A stretch of 64,000 nt of DNA from Pseudofrankia inefficax (GCF_000166135.1 NC_014666.1:3410001-3474000), one strand, 5' to 3'. Numbered from the stretch's first letter, positions 35,006 through 43,683 are shown. Numbers and translations: made by a program. The notes: generated by a model not told the origin, from the sequence alone.

Positions 35006-37159
35006 CTACTTCAGCAGCGGGTCGCGGGGCAGGCCCAGGATGCGCTCGCCGATCTGGTTGCGCTTGATCTCGGAGGTGCCGCCCCCGATCGACCAGATGC
35101 GGTGTGTCAGGTTCAGCAGCGCGGGCCGCAGCCCGTCGCCGTCGACGAAGACAAGGTCCGGCGCTCCGGCGACCGCCAGGATCGCCGCGACCTCGTGCGC
35201 CAGCTCGGACATCACGAGCTTCGTGATCGCTCCCTCCGGCCCCGGCCCGGCGCCGGCCAGCGCCCGGCTGGCCCGCCGCAGGTTCAGCAGCCGCAGCACC
35301 TGCAGCCCCGCGACGTAGTAGCCGATCCGGACGGCCCCGCCTGGCATCCGCTCCGGGTGCGCGTCGTAGGCGTCGAGAAGCGTCGTCGCCGGCGTGGACA
35401 TGTTCGAGTCGTCGCGCCCGACGCTGATGCTCTCGTTGCCGAGGTTCGCGCGGGCGACGTTCCACCCGTCGTCGATGGCCCCGACGACGTCGGCATCGGG
35501 CACGAACACGTCGGTCAGGAAGACCTCGTTGAAGTGGGCGCTGCCGTCGGGCTGGCGCAGTGGCCTGATCTCGATGCCGGGCGCCGACATTTCGACGACC
35601 ATCGTCGTGATGCCCTTGTGCTTCGGTGCGTCGGCGTTCGTCCGCGCCGTGACGAGGCCTTTCGCGGCGAACTGTGCTCCGCTGGTCCAGACCTTCTGGC
35701 CGTTGAGCAGCCAACCGCCCTCGGCGCGGGTGGCGCGGGTCCTGACGCCGGCCGCGTCGGAACCGGCCTCGGGCTCGCTGAACAGCTGGCACCAGATGGT
35801 CTCCTGCGCGAGCGCCGGCGGCACCCAGCGGGCGACCTGCTCGGCGGTGGCGTGCTGGATGAGGGTGACCATCTGGTAGCCGGTGATCGGGTCCATCCTG
35901 CGGTCGATGCCGGCCGCCATCAGCTCCTGCTCGATGACGACCTGCTCGACCGCGCCCGCCTCCCGTCCCCACGGCCTGGGCCAGTGCGGCATGAGGTAGC
36001 CCGTGTCGATCAGTCGTCGTCGCCGCGCGGCCTTCTCCAGCCCGGCCAGCTCGCCGGTGAAGGCACGGATCTCGGCGCGGAACGCCTCGGCCTCGGGCGG
36101 CAGCTCGATGGTCTTGTCCCGGCTGACCCCCCGGCGGGAGAGCTCCACCAGGTCGGCCGCCGCCGTCTCCGGCGCGAGCAGCGCCTGCAGGACGGTGGCT
36201 CGCCGCAGGTACAGGTGGGCGTCGTGCTCCCAGGTGAAGCCGATGCCGCCGTGTACCTGGGTGTTGAGGTTCGCGCACAGGTACGCGGCCGGGCCGGCGA
36301 GCGCGGCCGCCGCCGCGGCGGCGTAGGTCAGCTGGTCGCCGCCGCTGGCCACTGCCCGGGCCGCGTCCCACGCCGCCGCCGTCGCCTTCTCACTCGCGAC
36401 GCACATGTTGGCGCAGTGATGCTTGACGGCCTGGAACATGCCGATCGGGCGGCCGAACTGGACCCGGATCCTGGCGTACTCGGCGGCGGCGTCCGTGCAG
36501 GCTCCCGCGACGCCGACCGCCTCCGCGGCCAGGATCGTCCGGGCCAGGTCGACCAGCAGCCGGCGGCCGCCGGGGATGACGGTGGCCACCGCGCCGTCGA
36601 GCGCGACCCGGCCACTGCGACGGGTCGGGTCCAGGTTCGGCGGCGACTCGACCGTGACGCCGTCGCCCGTCTCGACGACGGCGACGTCCTCGCCGACGGG
36701 CAGGACGAGGACCGTCGCCAGCGCCGCTCCGAGCACGGGACCGGCCTCGCCGGTGACCCTCCCGTCGGACACGGTGACGTCGCTGGTCAACGCCACACCG
36801 CCGGTTCGGTCGCCGCTCGCCAGGCCGGGCAGGAGGCGGGCCCGGGTCGCCTCGTCGGCTCCGGCGGCGACGACCGCGCTTACGATCACCGTCGGGACGA
36901 ACGGGCCGGGCGCCACGGCTCGGCCCAGCTGCTCGACCACGATCACGAGCTCCTCGATCCCGAAGCCCGATCCGCCGTACCGCTCGGGCAGGTGCAGGCC
37001 GAGCCAGCCCAGGTCGGCGGTCTCGCGCCAGAAGGCCGGTAACGACTCGTCCGGCGCCTCCAGCAGGGCCCGGGCCGCCAAGCGCGCGTCGCGCTTGGTC
37101 AGCAGGTCTGACGCGGCATCGGCCAGGGCCCGGTGGTCTTCGGAGATGGCGATCGGCAC
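35006..37159 (-). CDS. Double-domain (fused) acyl-CoA dehydrogenase, FadE34-like
   Basis: A 717-residue protein with two complete acyl-CoA dehydrogenase domains in one chain. Residues about 1-345 resemble small-type subunits (degenerate FAD motif, then NTQVHGGIGFTWEHDAHLYL); about 350-717 resemble large-type subunits (LFSEPEAGSDAAG, LNGQKVWTSGAQFAAKG, PKHKGITTMV, and IGGGTSEIKRNQIGERILGLP). Mycobacterium FadE34 has this layout and works on a steroid side-chain CoA; the actual substrate here is unknown. The GTG at 37159 has AAGGAAG upstream and gives the expected length, although the frame stays open far beyond. A TAAG-type element is about 110 bases upstream. Confidence 0.88.
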   Translation of the reverse strand: MPIAISEDHRALADAASDLLTKRDARLAARALLEAPDESLPAFWRETADLGWLGLHLPERYGGSGFGIEELVIVVEQLGRAVAPGPFVPTVIVSAVVAAGADEATRARLLPGLASGDRTGGVALTSDVTVSDGRVTGEAGPVLGAALATVLVLPVGEDVAVVETGDGVTVESPPNLDPTRRSGRVALDGAVATVIPGGRRLLVDLARTILAAEAVGVAGACTDAAAEYARIRVQFGRPIGMFQAVKHHCANMCVASEKATAAAWDAARAVASGGDQLTYAAAAAAALAGPAAYLCANLNTQVHGGIGFTWEHDAHLYLRRATVLQALLAPETAAADLVELSRRGVSRDKTIELPPEAEAFRAEIRAFTGELAGLEKAARRRRLIDTGYLMPHWPRPWGREAGAVEQVVIEQELMAAGIDRRMDPITGYQMVTLIQHATAEQVARWVPPALAQETIWCQLFSEPEAGSDAAGVRTRATRAEGGWLLNGQKVWTSGAQFAAKGLVTARTNADAPKHKGITTMVVEMSAPGIEIRPLRQPDGSAHFNEVFLTDVFVPDADVVGAIDDGWNVARANLGNESISVGRDDSNMSTPATTLLDAYDAHPERMPGGAVRIGYYVAGLQVLRLLNLRRASRALAGAGPGPEGAITKLVMSELAHEVAAILAVAGAPDLVFVDGDGLRPALLNLTHRIWSIGGGTSEIKRNQIGERILGLPRDPLLK

Positions 37160-37267
37160 GACACACTTCCTTCGCTGGGACCGTGCGCGGAGTCTCGACC
37201 CGTGCTTGACGCACGGATGACAGTTCCTTGTGCGGCGGGCGCCGAGGCCCCGCCACCGACCTATTGA

Positions 37268-37283
37268 TAAGTCTCGGTCCTTA
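37268..37283. promoter_or_regulatory. TAAG-N8-CTTA element (site G), perfect arms
   Basis: TAAG 37268-37271 and CTTA 37280-37283, flanked by GA and AG so the palindrome is nearly extended. It lies in the 342-base gap (37160-37501) between the divergent fused dehydrogenase and the enoyl-CoA hydratase gene. Apart from this element I see no gene or RNA in the gap. Confidence 0.65.
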
Positions 37284-37501
37284 AGATAGCGTCGCCGAGC
37301 GATGGAGGCGCGCCCTTGGAGCGGGATCATTCGCCGGCACCCGCCGCCGCGAGACAAGGGTGCTCGGCGGCCCGCGCGTGCCGGCCGGTGGTAGTGATGA
37401 CGAGGGCGGGACGCCGCGCGGGCGTCGGCCCGGCTGGGCTGCGTGTTCCGAGCCCGGCCGTGGCTCACCTGCCCGGCTCGTACGCGGCCTGAGGAGGCGT
37501 A

Positions 37502-38482
37502 GTGACGAAGAAGAAGATAGGGCTGCCGCCCTGGAAATATGAGGAGCGCATTCCGACCGATGACTTCGAGGAGATCATTTATGAAAAGGACGGGCCGATC
37601 GGCCGCCTTATCCTGAATGGTCCCGAGAAGCGGAACCCGCTCAGCTACGCCAGGATCTGCGAGCTGGCCATGGGCCTGCACGAGATGGACATGGACCCGG
37701 ACATCCGGGTGGTCATCATCAAGGGCGCGGGCTCGGCCTTCTGCTCCGGGTACGACCTCACGCCGGGCAAGGCGCAGGCCAACAACCCCAACCCCGACGA
37801 CTACCGGAAGTCGATCGCGTGGGCGGACGTCGGCGACCCGCCCGGCGGCGTCTACTACGACCCGAAGAAGGACCACCCGACCTTCGCGAAGTACGAGTTC
37901 TTCGCCAGGGAGCTCTACTTCCGGATCTTCGACCTGCACAAGCCGGTCATCGCGCAGGTCCACGGCTACTGCCTGGCCGGCGGCACCCACCTGGCCGGCT
38001 TCTGCGACCTGCGGATCGTCGCCGAGGACGCTCAGATCGGCTTCCCCACGATCCGGCAGCTCACGATCGAGGGCTACCAGTACGAGGTCTGGTTGATGGG
38101 CGCGAGCCGGGCCAAGCACTTCCTGTTCACGGGCGACCCGATGGACGGCAGGAAGGCCTACGACTGGGGCTGGGCCTCGGACGTGCACCCGGCGGACCGG
38201 CTGGACGAGGAGACGGACAAGCTGGCGCGGAGCATCGCGAAGACCGATCCCGTCCTGCTCATGTCGACCAAGGCCGCGGTCAACCGCCAGCTGGAGCTGC
38301 AGGGCTTCCGGACCGGCATGCGCTGGAGCATGGACGTCCACTCGGCGGGTGTGCGCGGCAGCTACGGCTCGAACGCCGACGAGTTCTGGAAGCGTTCCGC
38401 GGAAGGCGGCCTCCGGTCCGCGGTGGACTGGCGCGACGACCACTTCGGGATCGAGTACCCCGCGGGCGACGCCACGCAGTAG
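37502..38482 (+). CDS. Enoyl-CoA hydratase/isomerase family protein, long form
   Basis: A 326-residue crotonase-fold protein, about 60 residues longer than the usual hydratase. The oxyanion segments are FCSGYDL (80-86) and GYCLAGGTHLAGFCDL; an insertion of about 40 residues with charged and proline-rich sequence (PGKAQANNPNPDD) follows the first. The helix that normally holds catalytic glutamates reads GFPTIRQLTIEGYQYEVWL, so neither glutamate is obvious. GAGGAGG at 37492-37498 supports the GTG. It opens the run 37502-39996 with a phosphoesterase and an SDR. Reaction unknown; could be an isomerase or hydrolase. Confidence 0.85.
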   Translation: MTKKKIGLPPWKYEERIPTDDFEEIIYEKDGPIGRLILNGPEKRNPLSYARICELAMGLHEMDMDPDIRVVIIKGAGSAFCSGYDLTPGKAQANNPNPDDYRKSIAWADVGDPPGGVYYDPKKDHPTFAKYEFFARELYFRIFDLHKPVIAQVHGYCLAGGTHLAGFCDLRIVAEDAQIGFPTIRQLTIEGYQYEVWLMGASRAKHFLFTGDPMDGRKAYDWGWASDVHPADRLDEETDKLARSIAKTDPVLLMSTKAAVNRQLELQGFRTGMRWSMDVHSAGVRGSYGSNADEFWKRSAEGGLRSAVDWRDDHFGIEYPAGDATQ

Positions 38483-38490
38483 GCCCGGCC

Positions 38491-38520
38491 ACCGGATGCT
38501 CGACAACCGGATGTTCGAGA
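38491..38520 (+). repeat. Two tandem 15-bp repeats after a stop codon
   Basis: ACCGGATGCTCGACA (38491-38505) is followed directly by a copy with two changes (38506-38520), nine bases after the hydratase stop codon. Confidence 0.65.
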
Positions 38521-38578
38521 AACGGTCGCACGCCTCGCCCGTGGGCGGTCCCGCGCGGTGGGCCGGGCCGGTACCCCG

Positions 38579-39205
38579 ATGACCGGGTACCGGATCGGCC
38601 TGCTCGCGGACACCCACATCCCCGAGGCGGGCGACGACCTGCCGGCCGCGGCCTACGCGGCGCTGGCCGGCTGCGACCAGATCCTGCACTGCGGCGACCT
38701 GCACACGATCGAGGTCGTCGACCGGCTGGAGCGGCTGGCTCCGACGCTGGCCAGCCGTGGCAACGGCGACCCGTACCGGCCGCGGCGCCGCCGGCCCGGC
38801 GTCGCCCCGGACCCGCGTGTCCGCGACGTCGTCGTCCTCGACGCTGGTGGCCTGCGGATCGGCATGACCCACGACCTGGGCCACACCGAGGGGCGCCCCG
38901 ACGAGGCCGTCCGGGAGATCCTGGCCCGGACTTTCGGCGGGCCGGTCGACCTCGCGGTGTCGGGCCACTCCCACGTGCCGACGGTGTGGGCCCTGGACGA
39001 CGGGACCGCCCTGGTGAACCCCGGCAGCCCGACCATGCCGTACGGCTACCTCGGCCTGGTCGGCACGGTCGGAATCCTCGATATCGGCGCCGGGGGATTC
39101 GAGGTCGCGATTCACGACCTGCGCACCGGCCGGGAACAGCTGCGGCTGACCGGGCCCGGCGCGCACCCGTTCCAGCGGGGACCGCGGCCCGTCGGCGGCC
39201 GGTGA
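38579..39205 (+). CDS. YfcE/MJ0936-like metallophosphoesterase
   Basis: A 208-residue calcineurin-like phosphodiesterase of the small YfcE/MJ0936 type. Motifs: ADTHIP (10-15), HCGDLH (about 37-42), GNGDP (about 58) and SGHSHVP near residue 127, with NPGSPTMPYG after it, a family hallmark. These proteins hydrolyse phosphodiesters with Mn or Fe in vitro; natural substrates are unclear. ATG 38579 is used; the upstream in-frame codons do not match the family. It shares a transcript direction with the hydratase before and the SDR after it. A second phosphoesterase of another subtype is at 14119. Confidence 0.85.
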   Translation: MTGYRIGLLADTHIPEAGDDLPAAAYAALAGCDQILHCGDLHTIEVVDRLERLAPTLASRGNGDPYRPRRRRPGVAPDPRVRDVVVLDAGGLRIGMTHDLGHTEGRPDEAVREILARTFGGPVDLAVSGHSHVPTVWALDDGTALVNPGSPTMPYGYLGLVGTVGILDIGAGGFEVAIHDLRTGREQLRLTGPGAHPFQRGPRPVGGR

Positions 39206-39255
39206 CCCGCGTTTCGGCCGGTCCCGCCGGCGGCTACCCGAGGAGGAAGTAAGCA

Positions 39256-39996
39256 GTGAGGCTCAAGGGGCGCCCGGTTCTGGTCATCGGTGGCGGATCC
39301 GGCATCGGCCGGGCCTGCGCGCGAGCGTGCGCGGCCGAAGGCGCGTCGGTGATGGTCGCCGACCTGGAGGAGGCCGCCGCCCGTGACGCCGTGACGGAGT
39401 TCCAGGGGGCTGGCGGTACCGCCTCGTCGGTCGTCACCGACGTGACCGACGAGCGGTCCGTCGCCCGCGCGGTCGCGGCCACGGTCGAGGAGTTCGGCGG
39501 CCTGGACACTCTCATCACCAGCGCCGGGGGCCGGGTGAGCGACTGGAAGAAGTCCGTCGAGCTCTACCTGACCGGCACCTACTACGCCTGCAAACACGCG
39601 ATTCCGGAGCTGGAACGCGCCGGTCGCGGCGTGATCATCAACATCTCGTCCGTCGCCGGCGTCACCGGCTCGCTCATCGGCGGGATCGAGCAGACCGGCT
39701 ACCCCAGCGCGAAGCACGGCGTCATCGGGATGACCAAGACCCTCGCACTCGCCCACGCGAAGCAGGGCATCCGGGTGAACGCGATCTGCCCGGGCTACGT
39801 CCGGACCAGGGTGACGGAGTCGATGCACGGCGCCGAGGACGGTGGCGCGGCGCTGCTCGAGCAACTGCGGGTCCCGATGGGCCGGTGGGGTGAGCCGGAC
39901 GAGATCGGCCGGGTGGCGGCCTTCCTCGCCTCCGACGACGCCTCGTTCATCACCGGCCAGGCGATCGTGGTCGACGGCGGGCTGACCGCCCGCTGA
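39256..39996 (+). CDS. SDR family oxidoreductase
   Basis: A 246-residue classical SDR. The cofactor motif reads GGGSGIG at 12-18, ADLEEA after the second strand (Asp36) suggests NAD(H), and the catalytic Ser131, Tyr149 and Lys153 (YPSAK) are present. NNAG is replaced by TSAGG at about 88-92, a small deviation. The C-terminal TGQAIVVDGGL is typical. GTG start with AGGAGG nine bases before. Likely dehydrogenates a hydroxyl group of the pathway substrate, for example a 3-hydroxyacyl-CoA or a ring alcohol. Confidence 0.9.
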   Translation: MRLKGRPVLVIGGGSGIGRACARACAAEGASVMVADLEEAAARDAVTEFQGAGGTASSVVTDVTDERSVARAVAATVEEFGGLDTLITSAGGRVSDWKKSVELYLTGTYYACKHAIPELERAGRGVIINISSVAGVTGSLIGGIEQTGYPSAKHGVIGMTKTLALAHAKQGIRVNAICPGYVRTRVTESMHGAEDGGAALLEQLRVPMGRWGEPDEIGRVAAFLASDDASFITGQAIVVDGGLTAR

Positions 39997-40087
39997 TTGC
40001 GGGCCAGCCGGCGGGCGGCCCACCCTCGCCACCCCGGCTGACGGGCGTCCTTCTTCACGGCGCGCCCAGGCGTCCACATTGACTAAA

Positions 40088-40103
40088 TAAGTCGATGTGC
40101 TTA
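40088..40103. promoter_or_regulatory. TAAG-N8-CTTA element (site H), perfect arms
   Basis: TAAG 40088-40091 and CTTA 40100-40103. It lies 119 bases before the MaoC-like operon (start 40223) in a 226-base gap that otherwise shows nothing. Confidence 0.65.
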
Positions 40104-40222
40104 GAGTTTGCTCCGCGCCGGTGCCAGCCGAGTCTCGTCCGGAGCGCCGCTCGACGGGCGCTCTCGCCTGGGCCGTCGATCTGGCGCCGTTCTGGCGCCG
40201 TTCCCGCCGCCCGGAGGTCAAC

Positions 40223-40651
40223 GTGGCAGAACCCTTTCCGATGGTCGTCGAGCTCGGCAAGATCCGGGAATTCGCGCGAGCCACCGGCTCATCGCATCCC
40301 GACTACCTGGAAACCGAGCAGGACGCCGTGGCGCCGGTGACGTTCCTGATGTCGTCGGCCTTCTGGCAGGTGCCGGGCTCCAACCCGTACGACGAGCGCC
40401 GACCGCTGGACATGAGCCGGATGCTGCACGGTGCGCAGGACTTCTCCTTCCCGGACGGTCCGCCCGTGGCGGGCACGCGGCTCGTGGGTCAGTCGCGGTT
40501 CGGCCGGACCTACACCAAGCGAGGTCGCCGGGGCGGTGAGATGACGTTCACCGAGGTGGTGACCGAGTACCGGGACGAGTCCGGCCGGGTCGTCGCCGAG
40601 GTCACCGGTACCTCGATCGCGACCTCACGGGCGACCGGCGACGGCGTATGA
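40223..40651 (+). CDS. MaoC-like dehydratase, N-terminal (non-catalytic) type
   Basis: A 142-residue single hot-dog protein of the FAS1-like dehydratase / MaoC_N type. It lacks the hydratase-2 catalytic D-x-N-P-x-H motif, but shows AVAPVTFLMSSAFWQ and MLHGAQDFSFPDGPPVAGTRL, typical of the non-catalytic subunit. Its stop overlaps the start of the catalytic MaoC gene (ATGA), so the pair should form a heterodimeric (R)-specific enoyl-CoA hydratase like mycobacterial HadAB or ChsH1-ChsH2. GGAGGT at 40213-40218 supports the GTG. A perfect TAAG-type element lies upstream. Confidence 0.85.
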   Translation: MAEPFPMVVELGKIREFARATGSSHPDYLETEQDAVAPVTFLMSSAFWQVPGSNPYDERRPLDMSRMLHGAQDFSFPDGPPVAGTRLVGQSRFGRTYTKRGRRGGEMTFTEVVTEYRDESGRVVAEVTGTSIATSRATGDGV

Positions 40652-41088
40652 GCGCGCTCGCCGGCGGCACCACGGTGACCTGGGACGAGCTGCGGATCGG
40701 TGCGCAGCCTCCTCCCAGGGTGGACCAACCGCTGACGGTGACCGACTTCGTTCGCTACCAGGGCGCCTCGGGCGACATGAACCCGATCCACCACGACGCG
40801 GCGTTCGCCACCGCGGCCGGCTATCCGGGCCCCTTCGCCGTCGGCATGCGCCAGGCCGGTGTGCTCGCGACGTACGTGACGGACTGGCTCGGGCCACGGA
40901 ACGTCCGCGCCTTCGGCGTGCGTTTCGCCCGCCAGGCCTGGCCGGGCGACGTGCTGACGTACTCGGCCGAGGTGGTGGCGCGCCGCGAGGTGGACGGTCA
41001 GCGCCTCGTCGACGTCGCGCTGCGCTGCGTGCGCCAGAACGGTGAGGAGCACCTGACCGGCACCGCGACGTTCGTCGTCCCCCGGTAG
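40648..41088 (+). CDS. MaoC-like (R)-specific enoyl-CoA hydratase, catalytic subunit
   Basis: A 146-residue hot-dog protein with the hydratase-2 motif YQGASGDMNPIHHD (about residues 37-50), in which Asp and His (D-x-N-P-x-H) perform water addition. The later PFAVGMRQAGVLATYV and RFARQAWPGDVLTYSAEV segments are standard. Expected to hydrate an enoyl-CoA to the (R)-3-hydroxyacyl-CoA as partner of the preceding gene, with which it overlaps by four bases. An SDR of the (R)-hydroxyacyl-CoA dehydrogenase type follows at 41192, completing two consecutive beta-oxidation steps. Confidence 0.9.
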   Translation: MSALAGGTTVTWDELRIGAQPPPRVDQPLTVTDFVRYQGASGDMNPIHHDAAFATAAGYPGPFAVGMRQAGVLATYVTDWLGPRNVRAFGVRFARQAWPGDVLTYSAEVVARREVDGQRLVDVALRCVRQNGEEHLTGTATFVVPR

Positions 41089-41191
41089 CGCCGGGGCGCT
41101 CGCGCACCGGCCGCGGACGCGGGCAGTCGGTGATCGGGAAGCAGTGAAGTGGCCGAGAAGTCGAGGACGAGAAGACGGGTGAGGAGTTCCT

Positions 41192-42079
41192 GTGGGAGCG
41201 CTTGAGGGCCGGGTCGCCGTGATCACCGGAGCCGGCCGCGGGCTGGGCCGGGAGCACGCACTGCTGTTCGCCCGCGAGGGGGCCTCGGTCGTCGTGAACG
41301 ACGTCGGCGGCGCGCGCGATGGTTCGGGTACGGACGCGACGCCGGCCGCGGAGGTCGTACGGGAGATCGAGGCGCTCGGCGGCCGGGCCGTCGTGAACGG
41401 TGACGACGTCAGTGACGCGGCCGGCGCGCAGCGACTGGTCCGCCAGGCGATCGACGAGTTCGGCGCCCTGCACATCCTGGTCAACAACGCCGGAATCCTG
41501 CGGGACCGCATGATCGTGAATATGGGCGATGACGAATGGGATGACGTGATCCGCGTACATCTTCGCGGTCACTTCCTCCCGACTCGCGCCGCCGCCCAGT
41601 ATTGGCGCGAGCAGCACAAGGCAGGACAGGTCCTCAATCCAGCCGTGATCAACACGACCTCGACATCCGGGCTGTTCAACCACGCCGGGCAGGGCAACTA
41701 CGGGGCCGCGAAGACGGCGATCGCCTGCCTGACGATGATCAGCCAGTCGGAGTTCGGGCGCTATGGCGTACGGGTGAACGCGATCGCGCCGTCCGCGCTG
41801 ACCCGGATGACCGCGCCCGCGGACGACGCGACGCTGGCGGACGAGGTCGTGGCGCGGCTGGACCCGGCGAACGTGTCGCCCTTCGTCGCCTACCTGGCCA
41901 CCGAGACCTGCCCGATCGAGGGGCGGATCTTCTTCGTGTCCGGCGGGAAGGTGCTCCTGTTCCAGCCCTTCGCCATCGTCGACGGGATCGAGACCGAGGG
42001 CCGGTGGACTGTGGAGGCGCTGCAGGCGGCGGCGCCGCGCCTGGCCGAGGTCCCCTTCACTCTCAACCGGCCGTACTGA
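41192..42079 (+). CDS. SDR, (R)-3-hydroxyacyl-CoA dehydrogenase (MFE-2-like)
   Basis: A 295-residue SDR. The cofactor motif TGAGRGLG (12-19), NDVGGARDG after the second strand (Asp37: NAD), NNAG at 98-101, and Tyr170/Lys174 (YGAAK) are clear. The long loop NDVGGARDGSGTD and RDRMIVNMGDDEWDDVI closely resemble the dehydrogenase part of peroxisomal multifunctional enzyme 2 and mycobacterial Hsd4A-like proteins, which oxidise (R)-3-hydroxyacyl-CoAs, including steroid-CoAs. It stands right behind the MaoC pair, which fits that role. GTG start with GAGGAG upstream. Confidence 0.88.
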   Translation: MGALEGRVAVITGAGRGLGREHALLFAREGASVVVNDVGGARDGSGTDATPAAEVVREIEALGGRAVVNGDDVSDAAGAQRLVRQAIDEFGALHILVNNAGILRDRMIVNMGDDEWDDVIRVHLRGHFLPTRAAAQYWREQHKAGQVLNPAVINTTSTSGLFNHAGQGNYGAAKTAIACLTMISQSEFGRYGVRVNAIAPSALTRMTAPADDATLADEVVARLDPANVSPFVAYLATETCPIEGRIFFVSGGKVLLFQPFAIVDGIETEGRWTVEALQAAAPRLAEVPFTLNRPY

Positions 42080-42169
42080 TCGGCCCGCCGGGAGGTCGGC
42101 CGAGGCGCGGCCTCCTGCCGGGCGCCGGCGGCGAGAGGTTCCTGCCGCCGCACCCTTGCACCTCATATG

Positions 42170-42185
42170 TAATCCAGATAACTTA
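42170..42185. promoter_or_regulatory. TAAT-N8-CTTA element (site I)
   Basis: TAAT 42170-42173 and CTTA 42182-42185, further flanked by ATG and CAT-like bases. It lies in a 279-base gap before the amidohydrolase at 42359; the rest of the gap shows only GC-rich partial hairpins after 42079. Confidence 0.5.
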
Positions 42186-42358
42186 AACATCAGGGTCCAG
42201 TGGTCGATCAATGGACTGATCGGCCGTCCCCGCCGTTCGGCGGGCGGGCATCGAGGCGAGGAGGCGCTCGTGGGGCGAGCTGTGGGACCACGTCGAGATC
42301 CTCGCCCATTCAGAACCCACACCGTCGCGCCGCGGCGCACCAGGCTGGGGGAGTTATC

Positions 42359-43633
42359 GTGAGCCTCACCGTAAGCACGCCCGCGGCCGACGCCGTCATC
42401 GGTGACACGGATCGTTATCTGATCGTCTCCAGCGACTCGCACGCCGGCCCGGCGCTGGAGAAGGACCTCCGGCCGTATTGCCCACCGAGGTATCTCGCCG
42501 ACTTCGACAGCTACGCCGACCGTTATCGCCGGGCGCTGTCGACGATGCCGGACCCGATGATCGAGGACGCGACCCAGCCGGCCCTCGACGCCTACGCGGC
42601 GCTGCTCGCCTGCGACGGCCTCCACGATCCGCACGCGTTCCTTCGTGACATGGACGCCGAGGGAATCGCCACGCAGGTCATCTTCGCCGGCGGCGGGAAC
42701 AAGGAACCGCTGCCCTGGTCGGACGGTTTCAACGCGGGCGACCCGAACACCGACCCGGCGCTGCGCGCCGCGGGCGGCCACATCTGGAACCAGTGGCTGG
42801 CGGACTTCGCGTCCGTGGGCCCGGAGCGCCTCCTGGGCGTCATGCAGATCCCGATCTGGGACATCCCGGCAGCCGTCGACGAGATCCACTGGGGCAAGGA
42901 GCACGGGCTGCGGGCGATCAACTTCCCGGCGCCCAGGCCGGACTACCCCGCGTACAACGACCCGGTCTACGAGCCGTTCTGGTCGGCGGTCGAGGAGATC
43001 GACCTCCCGCTGGTCTGTCACGTCGCGAGTGGCATGCGTCCGACGATCTCCGGGCGCGGCGCCTTGATGATCTTCGCGACCGAGCTGCAGTTCTACAGCC
43101 GGCGAGCCTTCGGGCAGATGGCCTTCGGGGGCGTCTTCGACCGGCACCCCCGGCTGCGGCTCGGGTTCGTGGAGCAGCGCGCGGGCTGGGTGGCCGAGCA
43201 CATCAAGGAGCTCGACTCCTGCTACGTGGACCCGCGCCGTGACTACAGCGACAAGCCGGACAGGTCGCCGGGGGAGTACTGGCGCGAGAACTGCTTCGTC
43301 GGGTGCAGCTTCATGGCCCGCTACGAGGCCGAGCTGCGCCACGACATCGGGCTGAACACCCTGCTGTGGGGCTCGGACTATCCGCACGTCGAAGGCACCT
43401 GGCGGCGCACCCCGCAGGCTCTTCGCAAGACGTTCGCGGGGCTGCCCCGGGCCGACGTCCGGGCCATCCTCGGCGACAACGCCCTGCGGGTGTACGGGCT
43501 CGATGAAAGCGTCCTGCGGCCGGTCGCGGACCGCATCGGGCCCACCGCGGCGGAACTCGACCGACCGCTGCCGCCCGACGAGCATCCCGCTCATCTGGGG
43601 CTGGCCTTCCGGGAGTTCGGGCCGTTCGCCTAG
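42359..43633 (+). CDS. Amidohydrolase family protein
   Basis: A 424-residue amidohydrolase_2 member, the fourth in the window. The N-terminal metal strand is VSSDSHAGPALEKDLRPYCPPRYLADFD (D-x-H form), closely matching the layout of the gene at 28727 (TDCHAGADLRDYKQYLEPRW); the conserved WGSDYPHVEGTW carries the late aspartate. LPLVCHVASG holds the central histidine. GGGGAG at 42347-42352 supports GTG 42359; longer starts in frame are not needed. It appears to be a single-gene unit with a TAAT-type element upstream and a hairpin downstream. Confidence 0.86.
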   Translation: MSLTVSTPAADAVIGDTDRYLIVSSDSHAGPALEKDLRPYCPPRYLADFDSYADRYRRALSTMPDPMIEDATQPALDAYAALLACDGLHDPHAFLRDMDAEGIATQVIFAGGGNKEPLPWSDGFNAGDPNTDPALRAAGGHIWNQWLADFASVGPERLLGVMQIPIWDIPAAVDEIHWGKEHGLRAINFPAPRPDYPAYNDPVYEPFWSAVEEIDLPLVCHVASGMRPTISGRGALMIFATELQFYSRRAFGQMAFGGVFDRHPRLRLGFVEQRAGWVAEHIKELDSCYVDPRRDYSDKPDRSPGEYWRENCFVGCSFMARYEAELRHDIGLNTLLWGSDYPHVEGTWRRTPQALRKTFAGLPRADVRAILGDNALRVYGLDESVLRPVADRIGPTAAELDRPLPPDEHPAHLGLAFREFGPFA

Positions 43634-43657
43634 GCCAGCCGACCGATCGTCGTGCAC

Positions 43658-43683
43658 CCGGCAGCCGCGGGCATGGCTGCCGG
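43658..43683 (+). terminator. 9-bp hairpin after amidohydrolase gene
   Basis: Arms 43658-43666 and 43675-43683 (CCGGCAGCC / GGCTGCCGG) enclose an 8-base loop, 25 bases after the stop codon. No U-tract. Confidence 0.5.

Noticed and set aside
37160-39166. Extension of the fused acyl-CoA dehydrogenase frame to 39166
   Set aside because: The frame stays open, but the added 669 codons lie opposite the hydratase, phosphoesterase and control region and show no dehydrogenase homology; GTG 37159 has a ribosome site.
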